Source of the DNA: Psilocybe azurescens
Taxonomy: Eukaryota > Basidiomycota > Agaricomycetes > Agaricales > Agrocybaceae
Length of the DNA stretch: 64,000 nt
Assembly (NCBI GenBank): GCA_023853785.1
Contig: JAJIRX010000711.1
Coordinates: 124,001-188,000 of the forward strand
Direction: 5' to 3'
Both the position numbers and the translations under genes were made by a program. Below, piece by piece: positions 12,119-24,605 of the stretch; position 1 is the first letter of the stretch, and the number at the start of each line of letters is the position of its first letter. The notes below the pieces were generated by a model that saw only the letters and a list, made by a program, of their open reading frames with translations, searched no databases and had not been told where the DNA came from.

Positions 12119-13458
12119 GCAGACAGGTGGGCTATAAGACCTCGGTCGACTTCCAAAGTAACAATCTCGTCAATGATACACTGTTACACTAATACCCCCT
12201 ACACCCGGTACATTTCTACAATCCTAAACTTGCAGAAAGCTGGGACATCACAAACCTAAGGACCTAATGATGCATTCCTCAATAGATGTACTTACAAACT
12301 ATCTATACACGCTCACGACTAATTACGAACCCCCTGTACATAACGAACTTTAAATGCACGCTAACCATCAAACACAAAGAGCGACAGAACCACATACTTT
12401 CATGAAAGAGGATACATCGTATCTCTCCCTTTCTCTCGACCAACCTCTTTCTCGATTCATGGTTTTTTTTTGGTGTCACCTAGTTCGTTCCTTCCAAATT
12501 CGCGGATCGTGTAACTTGTTGATTTAGGCGCTCGCTCTCAGGCTGCCGCAAATGCTCTGGTTTGATATTATTCAGTTTGCTCAGTTTTTTCATAATTTAA
12601 AATTCAGTAGAGAATTTTGTACTATTTAAAGGTCATTGTGAATCATAGGCCGCATATAAATGTGACAATTCAACTTCAAGCCACAGTGAATTAATTACAA
12701 ATGATTTTGAATAAGTTTTGTTTGGACTGTCATAGTGTACTGTACTACGTGTTGTTAACGCCTAACCAGGTTATTCGTTATTCAATCTCTCCATGACAAA
12801 ACCTGTTGTGGGTATTTCATGACATGGGCTATTTATAGATACGTACCTAGATCTATTTTAGAAACTCCTGCTTTAAAAGTAGTGACATCGCTTTACTTTA
12901 AGTTAAAGTTAAAGTGCCATATCATGGCCTGTGTAAGAGAAGCTGGGTGTAAATAGTGGTTCTATCTTGAGGCAAACTTCATACAGTATATAGACAGTAT
13001 AGCTCCAACGATCTTTGACAAAACCTGTTTCTAGTATAAGGCTGGTACTATCAGTAGCAATCGACGGTCGCTATTTTTAGATACTGCTATGAGTGTGTGC
13101 CATAGTTGCTCATCAATATCTCTTGCCTCGTGAATATATATTCCCTGCTGATACACAATCGGACGGTCTACTCAGACCGAGGAAAATGACAACTGTTTCG
13201 CATGTTCAAAGAGGGCGACCCCACGGGTGTCGGTACGGCCCGTTATCTCATCCGTAGATAATCTGCTGCTCTGGAACTGTGAGATAAATAGTATGAGATG
13301 AGATAGAAAAATATGTCTGGTGCACATGGTTAATCTTCGGTTTCCTAACATTGCCAATCTATATGATAGTCAACTGATGAAGGAAGCCCGCCCGTAGACC
13401 CTAAAGAAACAACTAACACTCTGAACTAGTGTACTCCTCTTTCGCTCCACACGAGCCC
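12119..13458. other. Long intergenic region
   Basis: About 1.3 kb, AT-rich, without an open frame that looks coded and without recognisable RNA gene. It contains a small AAGTTA tandem near 12900. It should hold the 3' UTR of the membrane protein and the promoter of the isochorismatase-family gene. Confidence 0.5.
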
Positions 13459-14693
13459 ATGCCGCCAGCAGCATTCACGGACGGGCAAAGAGTCCCCACT
13501 CACGATACCCCGATATTAGGCATGGTTACCCGCCCGCGCGTCCCAAATGCTGTCGAGTATGGCAATGATACCGACTTCTGGGTCGAATATACCTCCGGCC
13601 TCATCGATGTTTCGCGTCAAACCCATTTACCAGACATAGCAGAAGTAGAGACATCCAGCGACTCGGCCTACAGTCCCCCTCCACTTAAATCCACACAGCT
13701 CGACATTCCAGTCGATGGTGATCGTGTCGTACGCGTCGATAAAGCTAAGACAGCCCTCGTGGTCATTGATATGCAAAAGTGAAGCGATCTGCCTCATATA
13801 CGTCCTTTTTTTGCAAAGATAATAATATATTTGTTATAGCTTCTTTCTCCACCCGGACTTGCGTGTGCACACAAAAGGATTGGCATGCGTTGAGCCACTC
13901 ATGAACGTCGTACCCCCGTTGCGTTCCTTAGGGTCCAAGATCCTCTGGGTGTATGTCTTTTATCCGTTCCGTGTATCTCAGCCTATCGTGGGACAAGTTT
14001 CATAAATAATTTCTCCTACAGGAACTGGGGTTTGACGGACCATGAACTCAAAACCATTCCGCCATCTTTGGTACGTTCCTTCAGGAAGCACAATGGCGGA
14101 GGCTTTGGATCTCAGCTTCCTGGCGACTTTGGACGTCTCCTAATGCGCGATGCGTATAATTCTGAGCTTTATGGACCCCTGCAAGCTGAGTATCTCAAAG
14201 GTGCCAAAGAAGGCACAGATTTTTGGGTTCACAAGAACCGGTAAGGGCATTTGGTTTTTCCGACTTTACAATTGAATTGAAACCAACCGTTTATGTTCTG
14301 GAAGTATGAGCGGTATTTGGGGATACCAAACTGCATTGGACCTATTCCTCAGGGAAAATGGAATCACGACTTTGATATTTGCGGGAGTTAACACTGACCA
14401 GGTAACTGACTACCGTTCCACTTTTCTCATGTGGATATTGATAAGAAATCCGCAGTGTGTGCTTGGCACCCTCGTAGACGCTTATTATCGCGGGTACGAC
14501 TGCATTGTTCTCGACGATGCAACGGCAACAACGTCTCCCGAGGGAGCCTTTGAGAATGTAATCTATAACAGTGGGAATGTAAGTCAAAAAACAAATCACG
14601 GTTGTGGGATAAGTGGAGCTGATGCCGTACTGTCAGGGCTACGGATTTGTAACGGACACCAAGCGCATTATCGAAGCCGCTAACAAGAAATGA
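13459..14693 (+). CDS. Isochorismatase-family cysteine hydrolase
   Basis: Six exons (13459-13778, 13840-13950, 14022-14240, 14305-14401, 14456-14578, 14637-14693) join cleanly. About 75 residues in comes the family core: catalytic Asp in TALVVIDMQNFF, and the nucleophile Cys in GVNTDQCVLGTLVDAYYRGYD, split by an intron exactly before the Cys. VLDDATATTSPE near the end is also typical. The fold hydrolyses amide or enol-ether bonds in small molecules (nicotinamide, ureidoacrylate or isochorismate in known members); the substrate is not evident. The N-terminal extension (FWVEYTSGLIDVSRQTHLP) is found in fungal members. No signal peptide, so cytosolic. The first ATG in frame is 13459. It lies between two related Ser/Thr-rich membrane protein genes. 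Confidence 0.85.
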
Positions 14694-14926
14694 ATCAAAT
14701 GTCACCTTCATCAGTACATATGAATTAAAGTTGTTCCTGTAAACATGTATTTTCATAACACCAAACTCGAGAATGGGCTACCCTTGGAGGCTATATGTAT
14801 AAATACATCATGCACTTAGTTAATTTACATATCCTTAACGATGTGACTCTTCCAGGAGGTAGGCTAAAGGAGACTTGTGTCCTTCGCTGCAGCTATAAAT
14901 ACATATCGGTATCATCATCTCGTGAT

Positions 14927-16883
14927 TCATCGATTTCGAACCTAAGAATACAATTTAGTCAAATTTAAAGATAAAGCGTTAAGATAAAAGACGCACGTCT
15001 AAAATGGTACGTCGAGTGAAAAATTCCTGGGGACGATTTGGCTCGGAAATGGGGCTCGGAGGTTGTGAGTTGTGCGATGAATTAGATTCAGGTGGAGTAA
15101 GGGGTGCCCCATAACGACCGATCTTAGCGCTTTCTCGGAGGTGGGAGCGGGGTGGCCTCGGTGGAACAGTTGACAGTGACACAGGTGATGCGGGCTCCTG
15201 TTGTACAGGTTCTGGAATGTAGTCCTTGGCCTCGTGGCCCTCGTTATCATCGGGAGGAAGTGTCGCAGGATAGATTGAAGGACTCGAAGGAGTCATAGAT
15301 TGTCTTTTGAAAGGTGCCATTGGGCTAGCCGAATCTGTTGTATATGCGAGACGAGCATGAGGGTATTCATATCGTTCTTGCTCCGGTGAATTGATAACAT
15401 GGACAGCGGGGTACGGGTCAGGGACAAGCGACACACCACCAAAGATGTTGCGTTGTTCATGGGACAATGGTTCTTGCATGACCAAGGGTGATCCGCTACT
15501 GCTTTGATCCCAATGACTCTCGCGAGCAGTTCCTACAGACCGCATTGCGGGCCCTTGATATGACTCTTGAGGGTCACGGAAAGGATCGCCTGATAATGAC
15601 GACGGCCGCTGTTGCTGCATCCCAGCCAGCCATCGTCTACGCCGATCGAGACGTCGTTTACGACGAATGAAGAAGATTAGGCCAATGACTATAGTTGCAG
15701 CTACAACTCCAACCACAACACAAATTCCAGCAAGGACTCCTTGTTTGTGCAGAGGTCTGCGAGATTTAGTAAGAAAGCTATCCATAACGAAGAGTATATA
15801 TGACCGACCCGTTAGCGGACGATAGTTGTTGGGTACCTGTTAAGTTGGGAGGGTTTGCAACGACATGGGTGACAGTGGTCAGAGCTCCATTCGATTCCGT
15901 CGAGGTACTCATAAAGGTGACCAGTGCGGGAGTTGTAACAACTTTTGCGCCATCAGAATTTGTCGAAGTAATGGCTATGGCACTCGACAAAGTGGTGTCC
16001 GCAGGCTGGGTAATCGTACTTGTCCTTTGACTCAGGGGCCTTTAACCACAATCACTAAACAAGTATTTAAACGCTGGAACAAAACAGATAACGCCAATAG
16101 CTTACCTGAGGTAGTTGTCTGTACACCATGAGAAGACGTGGAACTCGGGGTGGCATTAGAACTGGTAGGCTTGCTTGACGTTGGTGCAGGAGGCTGAACC
16201 GGACTGCTTGGAGGAGCCGGAGGAGATTCCGAATGGGTGGACGACAGCGATGGAGAGGCAGCCTTTGTCGACACTACCGGTGACGATGTATGTGACGAAG
16301 AAACAGCTTCATGGGAGCTGGATGATTTGTTACTAGACATACTAGAGTATAGAAGTAAATTTGATTAGATAGTTCACATTTTCTGTTAGGATGCGCTTGG
16401 AGAACGAACATCGGGGTCTGGTCTGCCAAAGAAATAACAGGCGAGTTGTTTTTGATGAAGTCGGAACCGGGATGGAAGAGGACAGAGCAGCAGCCGTTGA
16501 CATAGACAGGGACTCAATACTAGCAGAACTCGAAACTACAGTCACCACTCTTGACCTGGTGGTGGACTCGGACGCCTTAGTAGATGAGACGAAAGAACTA
16601 GAGGCCAGGATTGGCACGGTCGGGTTCGCCACAGGTCTACTAGAGTCTGTACTAGACTAAAGATGTCTCAAAAAGCGTCCACACAAAGTGTTGGGTGATA
16701 AAACCTACCACACTCAAGTTTCTCGCTATCCCCGAAGATACTTGCTCAGTGACGACGGAAGAAGAAAACACGGATGAAAAATGAAAAAGATGATGGGTCC
16801 ACAGTCGATGTTATTGATACCTCCGAAGATGTTGAACCAGTGGTGATTTCAGGAGGTGCTGTAGAGGTTGTATTTGCCACCAT
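14927..16883 (-). CDS. Ser/Thr-rich single-pass membrane protein, second copy of the architecture
   Basis: Same plan as the gene at 9.4-12.1 kb, in the opposite direction: Ser/Thr/Pro-rich ectodomain, juxtamembrane motif (FMSTSTESNGALTTVTHVVANP), transmembrane helix (GVLAGICVVVGVVAATIVIGL), basic RRKRRLDRRRR stop and a polar tail of about 240 residues ending TILDVRNR after a last 15-base exon (14927-14941). The intron before the helix (15757-15808) sits at the matching place. Frame slips in the Ser-rich part, for example a T5 run at 16449-16453, and one unresolved junction near 16040 resemble the sequencing indels seen elsewhere. The start at 16883 is the first ATG in the Ser-rich frame; no signal peptide is visible, so an earlier exon may be missing. 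Wall sensing or anchoring is only an inference. Confidence 0.55.
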
Positions 16884-17943
16884 TGAAGAAAGGGCACCCG
16901 ACGAAGTAGAAAGAGATAATGCGTGGACGATTAAGAAACAATGTGAAAAAGCGCATGTCAAAGACAGTATGTTAGATAGTGAAAAAAGGCATGAAGCATG
17001 GGGGAAGAGGGTCTTACCGATATCTCAACTGGACCTCATAAGCTTCTCTTCGAGGGCGAACCATCGATATAAGAAAGGTTATATGCCCCGGAATAAGTAG
17101 ACAGTCTAATATTATAGCTTCACATGGTTATAGCCTACGTGTCAGCCCGACATGTGTGCGATGAATATCCTGTCAGTCAAGATCGAAAGCTGTAGCGGCA
17201 GCCAGACATTCCATTGGGCAGTCATTTGATAGATTACACGCCACTTCCACAGGACACCACGGACTAGATACCAAGAGGAGCTCGCTGGAACGGTTGCTCG
17301 CCGGGCCCATTTTCCGATGAAGAGTGGCAAGAGGCGTATGAGAGCACAAGAAAAGCACAAGAAGACAGACTCCACAGTCCTCTTTCCGGCTATTCATGCA
17401 CATGGGAAATCCCCGATACGGATATCTTAAGTCACTAGAAGACTTTTCGTCCCGGAAACACATAAGGTGACCTGGATAGAACCCTCAGAAGAATGGAGAT
17501 ACAACGGCGTTCGTATGGATAGAAAACGAAGGCAGAGATAGTAATAATTCCAAAGGTCACTTGTACATATTATCCAATACTAGATGAGAGCAACGATGAA
17601 TTAGGAGTGCATGCAGATGATGTGCAGATGGTCTACTGAGATGAGGTGAGAAAAAGTGAAAATGTAGTTAAGACTGTTGAAGAAAAAAAGGATCTCCATG
17701 TGACTGAAGGAGTATATCAGACATGATAAAGCGGAGAGCCTTGAGTGTTGCACTTACGAAGTGAACCGAATTATGATGGAAGAGTGGGTATAACTTGGTC
17801 GAAATGGGGATGAGGAATGAAGGGACGGTGTTATACAAGTTGCTAAAAGATAAGAAGACAACGTCAAATATATCAGGCTTGGGATAGATAGCAGAGCCAT
17901 CAGCGTTACCTTGCATAACAACTGCCTGACTAAATACTCTGTT
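16884..17943. other. Intergenic region upstream of the membrane protein gene
   Basis: About 1 kb on the 5' side of the Ser/Thr-rich gene and the 3' side of RAB4. A short ATG frame near 17051 (MVRPRREAYE) ends at a GTAAGA site but finds no usable acceptor in phase, so I did not attach it. Nothing else supportable is seen. Confidence 0.4.
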
Positions 17944-19085
<1,142 letters not shown>

Positions 19086-19396
19086 GATAGATGTAATTTG
19101 GCGCTTAAATGACCAAAGACGATAGCGAGATAAATGAGAGCACGATTCAGGATCCACTGAACGGCCTCATGGCCTCAGTCGCTTGACTTGTCCGTTTATG
19201 ATGTTGATGAACAGTACACCTAGTCACGTGAATGACTCAGAGGAGACCAAAAACGGCTATAATTTCTCAAGAACTGAATGAAAGTAGGTTTTTGAGTCAA
19301 AAAAGTCTAAATAAAGTCTACATGGGATCCTCAGTTATTTATTCATTTATTAGGATGATGAATAAGATCATTTGGAAAATAGGGGCTTTGCCAAGT

Positions 19397-20961
19397 TCAC
19401 CATCCTTTCCAAGGAACCCATACATCGACAACCTCACTTCCCTCGCCAATGTCACCATCAACAATATAATACCATGGATAGGCCTTGGAATATATCGATG
19501 AGAGATGATTTTCGAGAATGACAAGAATAACTCACTGCAGCGGTCAAGCAAGCATGCTGACTGACGATACGGACAATGGTTCCTAGTTTAAGAGGAGTCG
19601 CAGTCGGGTTGCTCGGGACTAGAATCCCATGTTCTTGAGAGATCCTTGACAGGGTCCATGGGAGACCGACGACCTCCCCATAACTACCTGAGGGGCCTGT
19701 GTCTTTGCTGAAGGCTATGGCGCCGGCGTCAATCATGGCTTCATCAGAGCCGTCAACCCCTCTTTCAGCGTAGTATGAGATCACAGTGGCCCTAACATGT
19801 TGGGAGATTTGGGCATTATCTATTAGACCTGTATGTTGCTGTTGCAAATCCAGCATTGGGTAATTGCCTGTTTGTTATATTTAGCAAATTCTAAGCCGAG
19901 GGACAGAAACTCACCTGCGTGCAGTTCAAGGGTCCCATGCAAAGCTTGAGAAAGCAACTCCCTTGTCTGCTTACTAGCGGCGTGAGCCGTTGGTGTCGAT
20001 CCAACAGAAAGAACGAACGGTTGTGTAATAACAACATCGTCGCGGTGATCTAGTTTGGAGATAGCGGTTAATGCATACCCCGCTGCAATGTTGACGACCT
20101 GAACTTCCCCGGACAAAAAAGCAGATGCCTCAGATAGTGACGTCGATGCGTAGGCATTACCCGCATGTCCATAAAATCCGTGAAGCTGAACGGCCGTCGA
20201 CTTGAAAATCACGTCGAGAAGGGTGTAAAATCCTGGTGATCCAGGAGAGACTCCGGCACGACTGTAAAAGCGTAAATAAGTTATTAAGTAGAACTTGAGG
20301 TGTAAGCAAATCACACTTTTGGCCACCGTTTATTTTGACAAATACCGACCACCGGGTTGGTGTCTCTTGGTTCGCTTTAAATCGTTCCAAGAATAAAATC
20401 TGGTCAGGATGGTCAACTAGTAGCCTCACGACACCGCCGTATTTCGCGAATTCTCGCCGTAGATTAGAAAGATCTTCAACTTTATTTAATGCGACAGGGA
20501 GACCATATAACAGCTAGGGTTTTGATATCAATTGCAAAGCTTGAAAGCGACAGATATGAGGCCACTAACGTCTTGGATTGTTGAATCCGCGACCAAACCG
20601 CTACGAACAACCTGCCAGGCTTCCATCATAGTCGAGACTATAACAGCATGCGTTTGATCTTCTTGAGAGGAAAGTTGAAGTCTCGTTCCTTCTGTGGTCT
20701 AGTATTCCCTGGTTAATCAGCAGGTCCAATTGGTTTTACAAGCGTAATCACTTTGTGGGTCTTGAGGTGCGCACGGAAAGTCGCACCCCATTCACGAGCC
20801 TTATTGTGCATATTTGCACAGTTTTGCGCAAACAACTTTCGGTCGATGACGATCGCTGGTGTCCTTATGCTTTCCATCGGTTTGCCTATGTATGCATCGA
20901 GTAGATCTTGTTTATTTGGGCCATTGAGTAGCTCGAAGGGAGTTTTCGATTGGGACACCAT
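19397..20961 (-). CDS. DSD1: D-serine dehydratase (fold-type III PLP enzyme)
   Basis: Six exons (20752-20961, 20570-20698, 20317-20513, 19915-20261, 19536-19867, 19397-19483) join in phase. The N-terminal alanine-racemase-like barrel carries the PLP lysine region (FRAHLKTHKTTEGTRLQL); FVKINGG, GFYGHAGNAY and PTAHAA follow; the C-terminal part has the zinc-binding His-Cys pair in IVSQHACLTAA and ends VDVWVPWKGW. This is the eukaryotic D-serine dehydratase of yeast Dsd1, converting D-serine to pyruvate and ammonia in the cytosol; D-threonine aldolase relatives share the fold but not the C-terminal end. Length close to 430 residues as in the family. No frame breaks. Confidence 0.9.
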
Positions 20962-21846
20962 TTTTGGTACAGGGGGGATCGTGAGGCGGGTTGGTAAGAG
21001 AAAGAGATTTCCATGGAACCCCTACACCGTCGGAGAGGCGGCTATTTTTGCTTGGGCTTGTTTATCGGTGGTTCCTTTCTGGTTAAGATGGACGGGGAGT
21101 TCAAGGGAAGTTCTTTAACAGATACGGTCCGCGACAGTCCGTGAGCCGCAAAAACTACAGAGGCTGTAAAGCCCGAGGCATCTGTTTGCCGGATTGAAGT
21201 GTGGTCCAATGCCTTTATCGAAACACCGTAATGCACATGACCTGCAAAGAAAAATAGCAAACCAGTCACCCCAATGATTTAGGCAATCTAGAAATGTGTT
21301 AGCCTTTGAATTCCTGGGATTGAGAGATAGATTCACCTGAGTGTATTTTGTCGTACGAATGTCATGTCAAGCGAGTCCTGCTGAATCTTGTACTACACAC
21401 TGGTGCAAGCAGTTACAAGTGAAATTGAGTTCAGTCAAGTTTTGATCCGAATAGTACTATTTACATATTCACGTGCATCCAAGACTCCTTGCCACTGGAG
21501 GAAGTGTTCGATCCTGTTCGATCTCATTGACATTTGCATCTCAATTCCACCACTCGACGACTACTAGTAATTACTATGTAGCAGTGTTAAGATTTGCACA
21601 CTGCAAATAGCGCCCTTAATCCCCTTTATAACTCTTGGCGAGTCTGTTGAAGCTATGGTATTGGCACAACTTAGTTCGCATTTCAAATGGTGACAAGCAG
21701 GATCGGTATGAGACTCTTGTGATGACAACGGCCCCAATGCAGTGGATTTATGTAAATATGTTTCTCCCTCGATCTCTCTTTTCATTACGAGGTACTATAA
21801 GGGTAGCGGGGTATTTCCTGCTCACTCACATTCTTGATCCGACACC
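20962..21846. other. Intergenic region between D-serine dehydratase and the kinase-like relic
   Basis: Upstream of D-serine dehydratase on one side and of the kinase-like relic on the other. Short open frames on both strands show no recognisable motif and no consistent splice structure. It probably contains two divergent promoters. Confidence 0.4.
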
Positions 21847-23387
21847 ATGGCGTCTTCGCATGTACAAGATCCCTTGAACTCCTCGTCGAGCTCGTCTCTG
21901 GAACCTACGCACACGTCCGATCCTACTACACCGGGAGACTATTAAAGATAGCTATTTCGGCAATGCAGTATATGAATCTCCGCCTGCTTCGGACTCCTGC
22001 AATTCGGAGTCTTCTTACGATGGCAATGATGATGATGCGCACACTGATTCGACCCTCGACGATACCGGAGGAAATGCAGAATTTGGACATCCTTTACAGA
22101 GGATGCCACGCATCAGAAGTGCTGACCATGGATTGCATTACGACTCTGATGCCGAGTTGAAAGCACTTCTGAAGACTGCTAGTTCTTCACAATCGAGCGT
22201 TCACATTCCAGACAGTGATTTAGTGTGAGTTGTTTAATCGAGAATCCATCCATCCACTGATATTTTTCGTAAGAAATTATGATCGGATTATCGACATACT
22301 GCTCGACCAAAAACCGAACCCATTCATTACTCATGACCGACGAAATTTGGTTCTTTGATTGCTTCAATTGTGAGGTTGGTTGATGACTGAACTTTCTTCA
22401 ATTAGGTCATGTTCGATTCACCCCTGGATGATACAATGTATCGATACCAAGAAGGGTTGCCTCCGCTCATGGTTAAGCGCTTTAAGAAGTCATCCTCATC
22501 GGAACTGCTTCTCCTTCTGGAACTCAACATCCCTGAGTTGAGGGAAGACCCTTGAATGCCTCTCCCTCACATAGTTCGAGCAGTGGAGAGAGATGACTAT
22601 ATCTATCTGTGCATGCAACGCCTCTTTGAATACAACAACCCGCCTCTCGTCAGTGTGGCCCATTACATCGACTTCTTCCGACAGGTCCTCGAGGTTTGTG
22701 CGACGTCACGAAGATCGATTACATGTCTAACCAATATTTCAGGGCCTTTCATTCCTCCACGAGCAGCGCATCGCGGGACTTAGATGTGGCAAGCCTTCCT
22801 CTTATATGGTTGATCTCAGTAGCATGCCCAATACCCCCGCGCCATTACAAGATGGAGACAAAGTGCCTATAGCCCAATTTGATCGTTTCTCCTACCCTGT
22901 CCGATACTATTTCGTCGACTTTAGTCAAGCCGCGCGTATCTCGAACCCATCGCTATTTCCATCTTCTTCCCCGTCAACTCCAGAAGCCAGGATTGGCTCT
23001 GACTCGCGAGCAGATGACCCTTTCAAGCGCGACATACAAGACTGTGGTGCTATGTTTAACGCGCTTCTTCTTGAAGTAAGTCTCAGTTCAATGTTTCTCC
23101 ACTAAATTCTTATCATTTTATCATTTACTGTTATTTTCTCCCAGGTTCCTCCCATAGCTTCAAAATTTAAGTCGTTAACGAAAGCGATGATATTGGGCGG
23201 ATTCACAGCTGATGACGCACGCAGACTATTTGAAGCGCTATGTCGTTCCCTTGATGCTGGAGTTTTCGAGAAGTCGGCCCTTCCTCAATCTCTTAACAAG
23301 ACACTTGGAAGAGCACATACCATCTGCCATCTCACGGTTGATCCCAAACTCTATAACAGTTCAAGAGAGAAGGTTATCTCTCGTTGA
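21847..23387 (+). pseudogene. Broken kinase-like gene (basidiomycete kinase-domain family)
   Basis: Exons read an acidic N-terminal part, then a protein-kinase-like core: PLMVKRFKKSSSSEL (beta strands), PHIVRAVERDDYIYLCMQRLFEY (hinge region), HYIDFFRQVLEGLSFLHEQRIA (catalytic-loop helix), YYFVDFSQAARI (in place of the DFG segment) and FKRDIQDCGAMFNALLLEVPP (C-lobe). The HRD loop reads QRIAGLRCG, so the catalytic Asp is absent, and DFG is DFS. An in-frame TGA at 22554 interrupts the sequence where relatives usually have an Arg before the hinge, and the frame slips near 21949 and at the 22227-22406 intron. Introns at 22693-22742 and about 23074-23144 still look normal. I infer a pseudokinase that has become a pseudogene, though sequencing errors could account for part of the damage. 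Confidence 0.5.
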
Positions 23388-23660
23388 GATGGATTATCTA
23401 GGTAGATCGCTATCCATGTTCTACCCGCTGTGATTCGACTATTGATTATACATATTTATGTCTTACCCTTTGTCACTTCACAATGGTTCATCGCAATCAA
23501 ATTGTATATTGCACAACGTCGTAGATAGCCATTGAAGTTAAGCCTGAGGAGAAAGGTAGGTCTCGCAGTGACAGAACTGGTGGGGCGATGATTCTCAGGC
23601 TCGATTAAATCACGATGTCCCAACAATAGTCTGCCATCTCTTCGAGGAACATCCCTGTTA

Positions 23661-24204
23661 TCAGGTAGCTGCGATGGCCTCTATCTCAACATCAACGTCG
23701 TTGGGCAGTTTTGCTGCTTGAATGCAAGTGCGCGCAGGTTTTGGACTCGGGAGAAGCTTGTGGTTTCCGATAAGTGGGCATTACTATTGCATCTAACAAA
23801 ACTTACCTTTTCATACACTTCATTCATTTCGGCAAAGGTATCCATATCTTTCAAGTATACATTGACCTTGACAACTTTCTCCCAAGATGATCCAGCCGCC
23901 TCTAAGACGTTCCCAAGATTCTTGATGCACTGGGCCTAGAAAGAAACATTGTGAAGAATAATTATCTGGATTTGTAGCTGAACTGCGTTACTGTGTGCTC
24001 TTTGATTCCGCCTTCAACCAGTTCGCCGTTCCCGTCTGTCGGTGTTTGGCCACTGAGGAAAATCAATCCTGGTACTTTGGTTGCGTGTGCTGTAAACGGT
24101 CTCGATTGTTAACTTTCAAGGGATCATTGAAGCGTTTTTCGAAACTGACAGAGGATATGTTGGAAGTTGGCATTTTTGGTGGAATTGATTTTTTCGATGG
24201 ACAT
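23661..24204 (-). CDS. RidA/YjgF-family enamine/imine deaminase
   Basis: Exons on the minus strand give the RidA core: [22 protein letters not shown], then [30 protein letters not shown], then [27 protein letters not shown] with the conserved substrate-binding Arg in PARTC and Glu near the end. RidA proteins hydrolyse reactive enamines such as 2-aminoacrylate made by PLP enzymes; a PLP-dependent D-serine dehydratase, which releases such an intermediate, lies 3 kb away, although linkage in fungi proves nothing. Introns start GTAACG and GTAAGT. The first exon ([12 protein letters not shown]) does not meet the second in phase without two more bases near 24170, so the start is tentative. Full length would be about 130 residues, as usual. 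Confidence 0.8.
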
Positions 24205-24605
24205 GATGGCACGTTTGGAGTTGTTCGCACTGGCGGGTGAGTACTTGAGTCCTCGATTACTTATGGTCTAATCAAGAAGGTTTATTTATCCTACAGTCCT
24301 GTGGGGACAGATGACCTCGGATTGGTCGGTCCGTTCTTTCTTCGAAGCATGCAGTCCGATTGACCAAAGGGGTGTGGTCAGTGAACCAACATAATCTTTG
24401 CCCCGAACGTCTTCGGTTTGCGGCCATTACTCTTTCATTCTTGCTATTTTAAACTCTTGAAGCTTGATTATAACACCCACGGGACGTTTGGAGCATTTGA
24501 TACCATGCAGATTCTTATCCACATTGGCTATACAAAAGGATCCACGTTTCAAGCCTTCAGTGTTGATTTCCCCTTCGTTCGGTAAACTCGCTTTGTCCTA
24601 TCATC
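24205..24605. promoter_or_regulatory. Divergent intergenic region, RidA / MFS transporter
   Basis: About 400 bases between two divergent starts. No clear TATA box or named operator could be picked out; it must carry both promoters unless the RidA start is further upstream. Confidence 0.35.

Noticed and set aside
16774..17100. Open frame of 108 codons on the plus strand upstream of the Ser/Thr-rich gene
   Set aside because: It overlaps the first exon of the minus-strand gene and shows no family motif.
17142..17463. Two Cys-rich minus-strand open frames between the membrane protein gene and RAB4
   Set aside because: No conserved motif, no start context or splice partner; treated as chance.
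21042..21336. Open frames upstream of the D-serine dehydratase start, considered as a 5' exon
   Set aside because: The start MVSQSKTPFELLNG gives the expected N-terminus and no splice junction links the upstream frame.
22552..22556. In-frame TGA in the kinase-like gene considered as a recoded codon
   Set aside because: No other TGA in the window behaves as a sense codon, and the neighbouring motif losses indicate a pseudogene.
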